NCBI RefSeq assembly: GCF_003355155.1 | Contig: NZ_CP031320.1 | Span: 496,001-560,000, forward strand | Direction of reading: 5' to 3' | Length of the DNA: 64,000 nucleotides | Origin: Streptomyces armeniacus | Lineage (GTDB): Bacteria; Actinomycetota; Actinomycetes; Streptomycetales; Streptomycetaceae | Shown here: piece after piece, positions 9,741-17,575 of the stretch | How the letters are laid out: each line of letters starts with the position of its first letter | Position numbering within the stretch: the stretch's first letter is position 1 | The notes under the pieces: model-generated | Databases searched by the model: none | What the model saw: the letters and a program-made list of their open reading frames with translations, nothing else | Told to the model about the DNA's origin: nothing | Translations under genes and position numbers: made by a program

Positions 9741-9850
9741 ATCGTCTACAGTCTACGAAATGCAGCGCGAAGTATTCGTGCAGGGCAGGTGACTTCCTTC
9801 ACAGTTCGTCCGCCGCCAATTCCCTTACGCGCGACGCCCGCTGTATACCG
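9741..9850. promoter_or_regulatory. Probable operator cluster between GntR and OFA-2 genes
   Basis: Three motifs related to the palindromes at 2148 and 11559 lie in this divergent region: TCGTCTACAGTCTACGA at 9742-9758, AGTATTCGT at 9771-9779 (also inside the 2148 site), and CTGTATACCG at 9841-9850 (eight of ten bases of CTGTATACAG). They fit autoregulation of the GntR gene and control of the second transporter. The individual matches are short and imperfect. Confidence 0.45.
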
Positions 9851-9911
9851 TCGACGAAATCCGGTACAGCGTATTCCCGTTGGCCGCCGGGGCTGCCTAG
9901 GGTTCGTGACC

Positions 9912-11390
9912 ATGACGCCAGGGATACTCGCCCGCTCCCGCAGTGTCGCCCCGCCCGGCTGGAGCCGGTGGCTGGTGCCGCCCGCGGCGCTGTCCGTACA
10001 CCTCTCGATCGGCCAGGCGTACGCGTGGAGCGTGTTCAAGCCGCCGCTGGAGTCGGCGCTCGACCTGTCGGGCACGCAGAGCGCGCTCCCGTTCCAGCTG
10101 GGCATCGTGATGCTCGGGCTGTCCGCGGCGTTCGGCGGCACCCTCGTGGAACGGCGCGGTCCGCGCTGGGCGATGGCCGTGTCGCTGCTCTGCTTCTCGT
10201 CCGGCTTCCTGCTCGCCGCGCTCGGCGCCTTCACCGAGCAGTACTGGCTGGTGGTCTTCGGCTACGGCTTCGTCGGCGGTATCGGACTCGGCATCGGCTA
10301 CATCTCGCCCGTCTCGACCCTGATCAAGTGGTTCCCTGACCGGCCGGGCATGGCGACCGGCATCGCCATCATGGGCTTCGGCGGCGGGGCGCTGATCGCC
10401 TCGCCCTGGTCGGCGCAGATGCTGGAGACGTTCGGCACGGACAGCGGCGGCATCGCCGCGGCGTTCCTCGTCCACGGACTGACGTACGCGGTGTTCATGA
10501 GCCTCGGCGTGCTGCTCGTACGCGTGCCGCCCGAGGGCTGGCGGCCACCCGCCGAGGTGCTGGAGCGCAAGCCGCGCGCGCTGATCTCCACGGCGCAGGT
10601 GTCCGCGCGCAACGCCGTGCGCACGCCGCAGTTCTGGTGCCTGTGGGTGGTGCTGTGCATGAACGTCACGGCGGGCATCGGCATCCTGGAGAAGGCGGCG
10701 CCGATGATCACCGACTTCTTCTCCGGCACGGACACGCCCGTCAGCGCCTCCGCCGCCGCGGGCTTCGTCGCGCTGCTGTCGCTCGCCAACATGGCGGGAC
10801 GCATCCTGTGGTCGTCGACCTCGGACCTCATCGGGCGCAAGAACATGTACCGCGTGTACCTCGGCGCCGGCGCGCTGATGTACCTCGCCATCGCGCAGCT
10901 CGGAGACGCGTCCAAGCCGCTGTTCATCGCGTGCGCGCTGGTGATCCTGTCGTTCTACGGCGGCGGGTTCGCGACCGTTCCCGCGTACCTCAAGGACCTG
11001 TTCGGCACGTACCAGGTGGGCGCCATCCACGGGCGGCTGCTCACGGCCTGGTCGACGGCCGGGGTCCTCGGGCCGCTGATCGTCAACAGGGTGGCCGACT
11101 CCCAGGAGGAGGCCGGGCGCAGCGGGCCTGGGCTGTACGGGCTCTCGCTCGGCATCATGATCGGACTACTGGCCGTCGGCTTCGTCGCCAACGAGCTGGT
11201 GCGGCCCGTACATCCGCGGTACCACGAACCAGAGGCGGAGCCCGAGCCGGAGCCCGAGCCGGAACCCGAGAACGAGCCGGAGCCCGAGAACGAGCCGGAG
11301 CCCGAGAACGAGCCGGAGCCCGAGAACGACACCGCACAGGACAGCACACGGGAGGACGCCGGTGACGAGCCGCGACAGCAGCACACCTGA
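9912..11390 (+). CDS. OFA-family MFS transporter 2 with acidic repeat tail
   Basis: Major-facilitator protein of 492 aa with about 12 membrane segments. The N-terminal WLVPPAALSVHLSIGQAYAWSVFKPPLE, then GIGLGIGYISPVSTLIKWFPDRPGMATG, and the large last loop are typical of OFA (oxalate/formate antiporter) members of the YhjX kind. The cytoplasmic C-terminus ends in EPEPEPEPEN repeats from an 18-bp DNA repeat. ATG 9912 was chosen, with TAGGG about 10 nt upstream; GTG 9906 is a possible alternative. Its last 29 nt overlap the start of a 43-aa membrane protein. Predicted function is organic-acid exchange; direction and substrate are not determined. Confidence 0.87.
   Translation: MTPGILARSRSVAPPGWSRWLVPPAALSVHLSIGQAYAWSVFKPPLESALDLSGTQSALPFQLGIVMLGLSAAFGGTLVERRGPRWAMAVSLLCFSSGFLLAALGAFTEQYWLVVFGYGFVGGIGLGIGYISPVSTLIKWFPDRPGMATGIAIMGFGGGALIASPWSAQMLETFGTDSGGIAAAFLVHGLTYAVFMSLGVLLVRVPPEGWRPPAEVLERKPRALISTAQVSARNAVRTPQFWCLWVVLCMNVTAGIGILEKAAPMITDFFSGTDTPVSASAAAGFVALLSLANMAGRILWSSTSDLIGRKNMYRVYLGAGALMYLAIAQLGDASKPLFIACALVILSFYGGGFATVPAYLKDLFGTYQVGAIHGRLLTAWSTAGVLGPLIVNRVADSQEEAGRSGPGLYGLSLGIMIGLLAVGFVANELVRPVHPRYHEPEAEPEPEPEPEPENEPEPENEPEPENEPEPENDTAQDSTREDAGDEPRQQHT
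11256..11327 (+). repeat. Four tandem 18-bp repeats in the OFA-2 tail
   Basis: The unit GAGCCGGAGCCCGAGAAC occurs at 11274, 11292 and 11310, with a one-base variant at 11256. It encodes EPEPEN and stays in frame, so copy-number change would lengthen or shorten the acidic tail without a frameshift. Confidence 0.9.
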
Positions 11391-11493
11391 CCGCACCGCG
11401 CTGACCCTCTTCGCCTGGCTGTGGGTCGGACTGCCCCTGGCCTACGGCCTGTACGAGCTGATCCGCAAGGCCGCCCAACTCTTCTCCGGCTGA
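11362..11493 (+). CDS. 43-aa single-span membrane protein, likely MFS transporter small subunit
   Basis: A short gene reading MTSRDSSTPDRTALTL, then FAWLWVGLPLAYGLYELI, then RKAAQLFSG and stop. One hydrophobic segment (residues about 15-35) is flanked by polar ends. The GTG start has GGAGGA 5 nt upstream and lies inside the last 29 nt of the OFA-2 gene in another frame, so it is translationally coupled to the transporter. From memory, small proteins of this appearance accompany OFA transporters in other actinomycetes and are annotated as MFS transporter small subunits. A stabilising or regulatory role for OFA-2 is inferred. OFA-1 has no such partner. Confidence 0.75.
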   Translation: MTSRDSSTPDRTALTLFAWLWVGLPLAYGLYELIRKAAQLFSG

Positions 11494-11558
11494 ACGGACT
11501 TCACTCGCGCTCCTGGCGAACTTCGGTTGCGCACGGCTCTTGCCGCCCCCAGCCTGAC

Positions 11559-11580
11559 GACTGTATACAGTATTCTGTCG
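11559..11580. promoter_or_regulatory. Operator for the formate dehydrogenase operon (CTGTATACAG palindrome)
   Basis: GACTGTATACAGTATTC contains the perfect 10-bp palindrome CTGTATACAG (11561-11570). It shares ATACAGTATTC and GACTGTAT with the palindrome at 2148. It lies about 60 nt before the GTG of the first gene of the formate dehydrogenase operon, a plausible promoter-overlapping position for a FadR-type repressor. Confidence 0.65.
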
Positions 11581-11637
11581 TCCATATGAGCTCACCCCAC
11601 GACCGGCCTCCCTCAGCCGGCCGGAGAGGAGCTACAC

Positions 11638-12621
11638 GTGAGAGTCGCAGTCGTCGGCGCCGGAGCGATCGGCGCCTATGTCGGAGCCGTGCTGGACCGC
11701 GCGGGCGCCGACGTCCATCTCATCGCCCGTGGACCGCACTTGGCGGCCATGAGGCGGCACGGAGTCCAGGTGCTCAGCCCGCGCGGCGACTTCACCGCGC
11801 ACGTGCACGCCACCGACGACCCGTCGGCGATCGGCCCCGTCGACTATGTCTTCCTGGGCCTCAAGGCCCACGCCTACGCGGCCTGCGGCCCTCTCGTACA
11901 CCCCCTGCTGCACGCGGACACCGCCGTGGTCGCCGCCCAGAACGGCATCCCCTGGTGGTACTTCCACGCGCTCAAGGGCCCGTACGAGGGGCGGTGCGTC
12001 GAGAGCGTCGACCCCGGCGGCGCGGTCAGCCGCGTACTGCCGCCCGAACGCGCCGTCGGCTGCGTCGTGTACGCCGCCACCGAACTCGAAGCCCCCGGCG
12101 TCGTACGGCACCTGGAAGGCACCCGCTTCTCCGTCGGCGAGCCGGACTCGACCGTCTCCGCGCGCTGCCTCGCGTTCAGCGAGGCGATGCGCGCGGGCGG
12201 CCTCAAGTGCCCGGTCGAGGCCGACCTCCGCAACGACATCTGGATCAAGCTGCTCGGCAACATCGCGTTCAACCCGCTCAGCGCGCTGTCGCGGGCGACG
12301 ATGGCGCAGATCTGCCGCCACCAGGACACCCGGGCGCTCGTCGCCACGATGATGCGCGAGACCCTCGCCGTCGCCGAGGCCGTCGGCTGCCGCCCGGAAA
12401 TCTCCGTCGAACGGCGGCTGGCGGGCGCGGAACGCGTCGGCGAGCACAAGACCTCGACGCTCCAGGACCTGGAGCGCGGCCGTCCGATGGAGCTGGACGT
12501 GCTGCTCGCCGCGGTCGTCGAACTCGCCGCCCTGACGCGTACGCCCGTGCCGAAGCTCTGCGCGATCCACGCCGTCACCGACCTGCTGGCACAGACGACA
12601 TACGGGAGCGACGCGGCATGA
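11638..12621 (+). CDS. Ketopantoate reductase (ApbA/PanE)-family oxidoreductase
   Basis: A 327-aa NAD(P)-dependent reductase. The N-terminus MRVAVVGAGAIGAYVGAVL is the Rossmann nucleotide motif. The C-terminal helical domain holds DIWIKLLGNIAFNPLSAL with the catalytic lysine, and the conserved DLERGRPMELD, as in 2-dehydropantoate 2-reductases. GAGAGGAG lies close before the GTG start. It overlaps the formate dehydrogenase subunit by 4 nt (ATGA) and leads an operon carrying a GntR-type site, so a role in pantothenate synthesis alone seems unlikely. A 2-keto acid reductase acting on a C2/C3 compound is a guess. Confidence 0.85.
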   Translation: MRVAVVGAGAIGAYVGAVLDRAGADVHLIARGPHLAAMRRHGVQVLSPRGDFTAHVHATDDPSAIGPVDYVFLGLKAHAYAACGPLVHPLLHADTAVVAAQNGIPWWYFHALKGPYEGRCVESVDPGGAVSRVLPPERAVGCVVYAATELEAPGVVRHLEGTRFSVGEPDSTVSARCLAFSEAMRAGGLKCPVEADLRNDIWIKLLGNIAFNPLSALSRATMAQICRHQDTRALVATMMRETLAVAEAVGCRPEISVERRLAGAERVGEHKTSTLQDLERGRPMELDVLLAAVVELAALTRTPVPKLCAIHAVTDLLAQTTYGSDAA

Positions 12622-14648
12622 AGACCGGCACAGACAGCACGACACGTACGGAGCGGAGCGCGCGTACGGGCGCGGGCGCGCCCGCCGGGAAGGCCGAGCG
12701 GCGCGACCGCTCCCCCAAGCGGTACCCGCGGCTGACGCAACCCCTCGTACGGGACGGCAAGGACGCCGAACTGCGGCCCGCCACCTGGGAAGAGGCCCTC
12801 ACCGTGGCCGCGGACGGGTTCCGGCGGGTGCGCGCCGAGTCGGGCCCCGACGCGTTCGGCATGTTCTCCTGCGCGCGGGCCACGAACGAGATGAACTACG
12901 TGGCGCAGAAGTTCACCCGCGTGGTGATGGGCACCAACAACGTCGACTCCTGCAACCGCACCTGCCACGCCCCCAGCGTCGCCGGCCTGACCGCGGCGCT
13001 CGGCTCCGGCGGCGGCACGTCCTCGTACGCGGAGGTCGAGGAGACCGACCTCATCGTGATGTGGGGCTCCAACGCCCGTTTCGCGCACCCGATCTTCTTC
13101 CACCACGTGCTGAAGGGGATACGGAACGGGGCACGGATGTACGCCGTCGACCCGCGCCGCACCTCGACCGCCGAGTGGGCCGACAGCTGGCTCGGCCCGA
13201 ACGTCGGCACCGACATCCCCCTCGCCCACGCGGTCGGCCGCGAGATCATCCACGCGGGCCTGGCCAACCGCGCGTTCATCGAGCGCGCCACGGAGGGGTA
13301 CGAGGCGTACGCCGCCGAGGTCGAGCCCTGGACGCCGACCGCGGCGGAGAAGGTCACGGGCGTGCCCGCGGAGGCCATACGGGAACTCGCGCACGCCTAC
13401 GCCACCGCCGAACGCGCCCAGCTGTGCTGGACGCTGGGCATCACCGAGCACCACAACGGCACCGACAACGTCCGCGCCCTCATCAACCTGGCCCTGCTCA
13501 CCGGCCACGTCGGCCGCCACGGCTCCGGCCTCCAGCCGCTGCGCGGCCAGAACAACGTGCAGGGCGGCGGCGACATGGGCGCCATCCCGAACCGGCTGCC
13601 CGGCTTCCAGGACATCCTCACCCCGGCCACCCGCGAGAAGTTCGAGGCGGCCTGGGGCACGGCCATCCAGCCGCGCTACGGGCTGAACCTCACCGACATG
13701 TTCGAGGCGATGGAGTCGGGCGCTCTGCGCGCCGTGTACTGCATCGGCGAGAACCCGGCGCAGTCCGAGGCCGACAGCGAACAGGCCGTCGAACGCCTGC
13801 GGGCCCTCGACCACCTGGTGGTGCAGGACATCTTCCTCACCAAGACCGCCGAACTCGCCGACGTGGTGCTCCCCGCGACCGCCGCCTGGTGCGAGACCGA
13901 CGGCACCACCACCAACAGCGAACGCCGCGTCCAGCGCGTCCGCAAGGCCGTACACCCGCCCGGCGAGGCCCGCGAGGACATCGACATCATCTGCGACCTC
14001 GCGGGACGCCTCGGCCACGACTGGAAGTTCGCCGACGCCCAGGCGGTGTGGGACGAGCTGCGCTCGGTGTCACCGGACCACGCCGGGATGACGTACGGGC
14101 GGCTCGAGGAGCACCAGGGCATCCAGTGGCCCTGCCCGAGCGAGGACCGGCTGGAGCCCACGTATCTGCACGGCCGGCTCTGGGCGGACAACGGCCCGGA
14201 CGGACCGTCGCCGCGCGCGGTCTTCGGCCCGGTGAAGCACGACCCGCCCGTCGATCTGACCGACGAGCAGTACCCGCTGCGGCTGACGACGGGCCGCCGC
14301 CTGGACTCGTACAACACCGGTGTGCAGAGCGGCAGTTACGCGTCACCGCTGCGGCGCGGCGAGTACGTCGAGCTCTGCCCCGAGGACGCAGAACGGTACG
14401 GGGTGACCGTCGGCGAGACGGTCCGCGTCACGTCGCGGCGCGGCTCCGTCACCGCGCCGGTGTGGGTCGATCCGGGGCTGCGGCCGGGGCTGGCCTTCAT
14501 GACGATGCACTTCCCGGACGAGGTCGACACCAACCAGCTGACGATCGAGGCGAACTGCCCGATCGCGGGGACGGCGGAGTTCAAGGCGTCGGCGATCCGG
14601 GTGGAGAAGCTGGCGGCCCCCGTCGCACCGGAATCCGTGAGGAGTTGA
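12618..14648 (+). CDS. Formate dehydrogenase, molybdopterin-binding catalytic subunit lacking its own Fe4S4 domain
   Basis: A 676-aa catalytic part of a molybdenum/tungsten formate dehydrogenase. The metal-ligating cysteine and neighbouring histidine are in NRTCHAPSV (Cys116-His117), and the arginine loop is LRGQNNVQGGGDMG. The C-terminal dinucleotide-binding domain is LRLTTGRRLDSYNTG. It starts with RYPRLTQPLVR, which in other enzymes follows the N-terminal CxxCxxxC iron-sulfur domain. That domain is missing here and is found instead at the end of the protein at 16655. ATG 12618 overlaps the previous stop. It probably oxidises formate to CO2 and passes electrons to the NuoEF-like subunit. 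Confidence 0.9.
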   Translation: MKTGTDSTTRTERSARTGAGAPAGKAERRDRSPKRYPRLTQPLVRDGKDAELRPATWEEALTVAADGFRRVRAESGPDAFGMFSCARATNEMNYVAQKFTRVVMGTNNVDSCNRTCHAPSVAGLTAALGSGGGTSSYAEVEETDLIVMWGSNARFAHPIFFHHVLKGIRNGARMYAVDPRRTSTAEWADSWLGPNVGTDIPLAHAVGREIIHAGLANRAFIERATEGYEAYAAEVEPWTPTAAEKVTGVPAEAIRELAHAYATAERAQLCWTLGITEHHNGTDNVRALINLALLTGHVGRHGSGLQPLRGQNNVQGGGDMGAIPNRLPGFQDILTPATREKFEAAWGTAIQPRYGLNLTDMFEAMESGALRAVYCIGENPAQSEADSEQAVERLRALDHLVVQDIFLTKTAELADVVLPATAAWCETDGTTTNSERRVQRVRKAVHPPGEAREDIDIICDLAGRLGHDWKFADAQAVWDELRSVSPDHAGMTYGRLEEHQGIQWPCPSEDRLEPTYLHGRLWADNGPDGPSPRAVFGPVKHDPPVDLTDEQYPLRLTTGRRLDSYNTGVQSGSYASPLRRGEYVELCPEDAERYGVTVGETVRVTSRRGSVTAPVWVDPGLRPGLAFMTMHFPDEVDTNQLTIEANCPIAGTAEFKASAIRVEKLAAPVAPESVRS

Positions 14649-14654
14649 GGCCCG

Positions 14655-16658
14655 ATGGACCTGCACTTCGGCGACAGCAAGCCGACGGACGAGGAACGCG
14701 CCGCCGTCGACGCGCTCCTGGGGCCGCCCGACTCCGCGTGGGAGGGCTCCGACGACCGTACGGACACGGACCTGCGCTGGGCGAAGGGCGGCCACACGGC
14801 ACGCGGCCGGCGCGACCAGCTGCTGCCGGGGCTGCACGCGCTCAACGACCGCGTGGGCTGGATCAGCGAGGGCGGCCTCGACTACCTGTGCCGCCGCCTC
14901 ACGGTGCCGCCTGCCGAGGCGTACGGGGTCGCGACGTTCTACTCGATGTTCTCGCTCAAGCCCCGCCCCCGTACGGTCGTCCGCGTCTGCACGGACATCG
15001 CGTGCGCGGGCCCGTCGGCGGACCTGTGCACGTCCCTGGAGTCCCGCCTCGGCCCGGCGGACACGCCGGTGGAGGGCGGCGCGGTGTGGGAACGCAGCCC
15101 GTGCCTGGGCCTGTGCGAACGGGCCCCCGCGGCCCTGGTCATCCGCGCGGGCACGGACGCGGATGCGGTGGCGGCTGCGGCGGACGCCGCCGGTTCGGCC
15201 GGTTCGGCCGGTTCAGCCGGTTCGGCCGGTTCGGCCGGTTCGGCCGGTTCGGCACCGCCGGAGACCGCCGTTGAACGACCCGCCGTCGCGGCCGAAAGCG
15301 GGGCGTACGCCGTCGTCGCCCCCGCCACCCCCCACGCGCTCGTCGAGGCCGCACGCGACCCCGGGGCCGCGGCGGCGGAGCCGGCGCCGGTCGGCGCCGT
15401 CCCCCAGGCCGGGGGGCCGGGGCGGGACCGCCTCGCGCTTCTGCACCGTGTCGGCCGCGTCGATCCCGCCTCCCTCGACGACTACCGCGCCTTCGACGGC
15501 TACGCCGCCCTCCGCCGCGCGTTCACCCTCGGGCCCGCCGGGGTGATCCGCGAGGTGACCGACTCGGGGCTGCTGGGGCGCGGCGGGGCCGCGTTCCCCA
15601 CCGGGCGCAAGTGGCAGGCCACCGCCGCGCAGCCGGACCACCCGCACTACCTCGTGTGCAACGCCGACGAGAGCGAGCCCGGCACGTTCAAGGACCGGGT
15701 GCTGATGGAGGGCGATCCGTACGCGCTGATCGAGGCCATGACCATCGCCGGGTACGCCACCGGCGCGCACCGGGGCTACCTCTACCTCCGCGGCGAGTAC
15801 CCGCGCGCCCGCCGCCGCATCGAGCACGCGCTCGCCGCCGCCCGCACCCGCGGGCTGCTCGGCCCGGACGTGCTCGGCCAGGGCTACGCGTTCGACATCG
15901 AAGTGCGCCGCGGCGCGGGCGCGTACATCTGCGGCGAGGAGACCGCGATCTTCAACTCCGTGGAGGGGTACCGCGGTGAGCCCCGCAGCAAGCCGCCGTT
16001 CCCGGTGGAGAAGGGCCTGTTCGGCAAGCCGACCGTCGTCAACAACGTCGAGACGCTCGTCAACGTGCTGCCCGTCCTGACCATGGGCGCCGAGGCGTAC
16101 GCCGCGACCGGCACCGGCGCGTCCACCGGCCCCAAGCTGTTCTGCGTGTCGGGGAGCGTCAGCCGACCCGGCCTGTACGAGCTGCCGTTCGGCGCCACCC
16201 TCGGCGAACTGCTGCGCCTCGCCGGGCAGCCGGACCCGGAGCGGCTGCGCGCCGTGCTGCTCGGCGGCGCCGCCGGGGGCTTCGTACGCCCCGACGAGCT
16301 GGACATCCCGCTCACCTTCGAGGGCACCCGCGAGGCGGGCACCACGCTCGGCTCGGGAGTGGTGCTCGCGCTGGACGACAGCGTGCCGCTGCCGCGCGTA
16401 CTGCTGCGCATCGCGGAGTTCTTCCGCGACGAGTCCTGCGGCCAGTGCGTGCCGTGCCGCGTGGGCACGGTCCGCCAGGAGGAGGCGCTGACGCGCCTGC
16501 TGGACCGCCGTAACGGCGAGGCCGCCGACACCGCCGCCGATGTGGCGCTGCTGCGCGAGGTGGGCGCCGCCATGCGCGACGCGTCGATCTGCGGGCTGGG
16601 CCAGACCGCGTGGAACGCCGTGGAATCCGCCATCGACCGACTGGGAGCGTACGCATGA
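14655..16658 (+). CDS. NuoE-NuoF fusion, NADH-oxidising-type diaphorase subunit of formate dehydrogenase
   Basis: A 667-aa fusion. Residues about 35-175 are a thioredoxin-like [2Fe-2S] domain (VCTDIACAG and CLGLCERAPA give the four cysteines). Residues about 255-665 are NuoF-like: FMN/NADH site GRGGAAFPTGRKW, GAGAYICGEETAI, and the [4Fe-4S] ligands ESCGQCVPCR plus ICGLGQ. A low-complexity SAG-repeat linker joins them. It should carry electrons between formate oxidation and NAD+, as in NAD-dependent formate dehydrogenases. It starts 6 nt after the catalytic subunit and overlaps the next gene by 4 nt. Confidence 0.9.
   Translation: MDLHFGDSKPTDEERAAVDALLGPPDSAWEGSDDRTDTDLRWAKGGHTARGRRDQLLPGLHALNDRVGWISEGGLDYLCRRLTVPPAEAYGVATFYSMFSLKPRPRTVVRVCTDIACAGPSADLCTSLESRLGPADTPVEGGAVWERSPCLGLCERAPAALVIRAGTDADAVAAAADAAGSAGSAGSAGSAGSAGSAGSAPPETAVERPAVAAESGAYAVVAPATPHALVEAARDPGAAAAEPAPVGAVPQAGGPGRDRLALLHRVGRVDPASLDDYRAFDGYAALRRAFTLGPAGVIREVTDSGLLGRGGAAFPTGRKWQATAAQPDHPHYLVCNADESEPGTFKDRVLMEGDPYALIEAMTIAGYATGAHRGYLYLRGEYPRARRRIEHALAAARTRGLLGPDVLGQGYAFDIEVRRGAGAYICGEETAIFNSVEGYRGEPRSKPPFPVEKGLFGKPTVVNNVETLVNVLPVLTMGAEAYAATGTGASTGPKLFCVSGSVSRPGLYELPFGATLGELLRLAGQPDPERLRAVLLGGAAGGFVRPDELDIPLTFEGTREAGTTLGSGVVLALDDSVPLPRVLLRIAEFFRDESCGQCVPCRVGTVRQEEALTRLLDRRNGEAADTAADVALLREVGAAMRDASICGLGQTAWNAVESAIDRLGAYA
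15192..15254 (+). repeat. Seven 9-bp tandem repeats encoding an (SAG)n linker
   Basis: The unit GGTTCGGCC is repeated seven times with two single-base variants (a GGTTCAGCC at 15210 and GGTTCGGCA at the end). It encodes Gly-Ser-Ala repeats between the NuoE and NuoF domains. Unit loss or gain keeps the frame and would only change linker length. Confidence 0.9.
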
Positions 16659-17512
16659 GTGCCGTCCCCCTTCAGCCCCCGCGCCGCCTCGTGGAGTTCA
16701 CGCTGGACGGCGAGCCCGTACGCGTCCCGGAGGGCTCGACGCTCCTCGACGCCTGCCGTGCCGCAGGCAAGGACGTGCCGACCCTGTGCCAGGGCGACAC
16801 GCTCACGCCGAAGAACGCCTGCCGCGTCTGCATGGTGGAGGTCGAGGGCGCCCGTACGCTCGCGCCCGCCTGCTCGCGGCGCGCCGAGGCGGGGATGGAG
16901 GTGCGTACGGACAGCGAGCGCGCGCGGCACAGCCGCAAGCTCGTGCTCGAACTGCTCGCGTCCTCAACGGACTTGTCGACGACCCCGCGTGCTGCCGAGT
17001 GGATCGAGGAGTACGGCGCGGAGCCGGGCCGGTTCGGGGAGGACGCGGCGACGGTCGCGGAGGAGCCGAAGGTCGACAACGACCTGTACGTCCGGGACTA
17101 CGACAAGTGCATCCTCTGCTACAAGTGCGTGGACGCCTGCGGCGAGCAGTGGCAGAACACGTTCGCCATCGCCGTCGCCGGGCGCGGCTTCGACGCCCGT
17201 ATCTCCACGGAGCACGACGCACCTCTCACCGACTCCGCCTGCGTGTACTGCGGGAACTGCATCGAGGTGTGCCCGACGGGCGCGCTCAGCTTCAAGACGG
17301 AGTTCGACATGCGGGAGGCGGGCACCTGGGACGAGGAACGGCAGACGGAGACGACGACGGTCTGCGCGTACTGCGGTGTCGGCTGCAACCTCACGCTGCA
17401 CGTCCAGGACAACGACATCGTCAAGGTCTCCTCGCCGCACGACAATCCGGTGACGCACGGCAACCTGTGCATCAAGGGCCGCTTCGGCTACCAGCACGTC
17501 CAGCAGCACTGA
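16655..17512 (+). CDS. NuoG-like iron-sulfur subunit carrying the detached Fe4S4 domain of formate dehydrogenase
   Basis: A 285-aa electron-transfer protein. Residues about 10-85 are a [2Fe-2S] ferredoxin fold (TLCQGDTLTPKNACRVCMVEVEG, APACSR). Residues about 140-220 are two [4Fe-4S] sites (CILCYKCVDAC and CVYCGNCIEVCPTG). Residues about 235-285 are the molybdopterin-enzyme Fe4S4 domain (CAYCGVGCNL ending NLCIKGRFGYQHV). It stops precisely where a full-length formate dehydrogenase alpha chain would continue into the part encoded at 12618. The His/Cys ligand cluster of Complex I NuoG is not seen. It overlaps the previous gene by 4 nt. Confidence 0.9.
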   Translation: MSAVPLQPPRRLVEFTLDGEPVRVPEGSTLLDACRAAGKDVPTLCQGDTLTPKNACRVCMVEVEGARTLAPACSRRAEAGMEVRTDSERARHSRKLVLELLASSTDLSTTPRAAEWIEEYGAEPGRFGEDAATVAEEPKVDNDLYVRDYDKCILCYKCVDACGEQWQNTFAIAVAGRGFDARISTEHDAPLTDSACVYCGNCIEVCPTGALSFKTEFDMREAGTWDEERQTETTTVCAYCGVGCNLTLHVQDNDIVKVSSPHDNPVTHGNLCIKGRFGYQHVQQH

Positions 17513-17514
17513 CA

Positions 17515-17562
17515 CGCACGAGTACCGGGACGCACGAGCACCGGGACGTACGAGCACCGACG
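17515..17562 (+). repeat. Three tandem 16-bp repeats before fdhD
   Basis: CGCACGAGTACCGGGA, CGCACGAGCACCGGGA and CGTACGAGCACCGACG lie end to end between the iron-sulfur subunit stop and fdhD. They are noncoding. Function is unknown; they sit just before the fdhD ribosome site. Confidence 0.8.
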
Positions 17563-17575
17563 GGAAGTGGGCAGC

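Noticed and set aside
11421..12617. N-terminal extension of the formate dehydrogenase subunit
   Set aside because: The frame is open upstream but the reductase gene occupies this region in another frame with a strong ribosome site, and the extension has no iron-sulfur motif. ATG 12618 is the natural start.
15192..15254. CRISPR or other array
   Set aside because: The repeats are contiguous 9-bp units in frame within a coding region and have no spacers.
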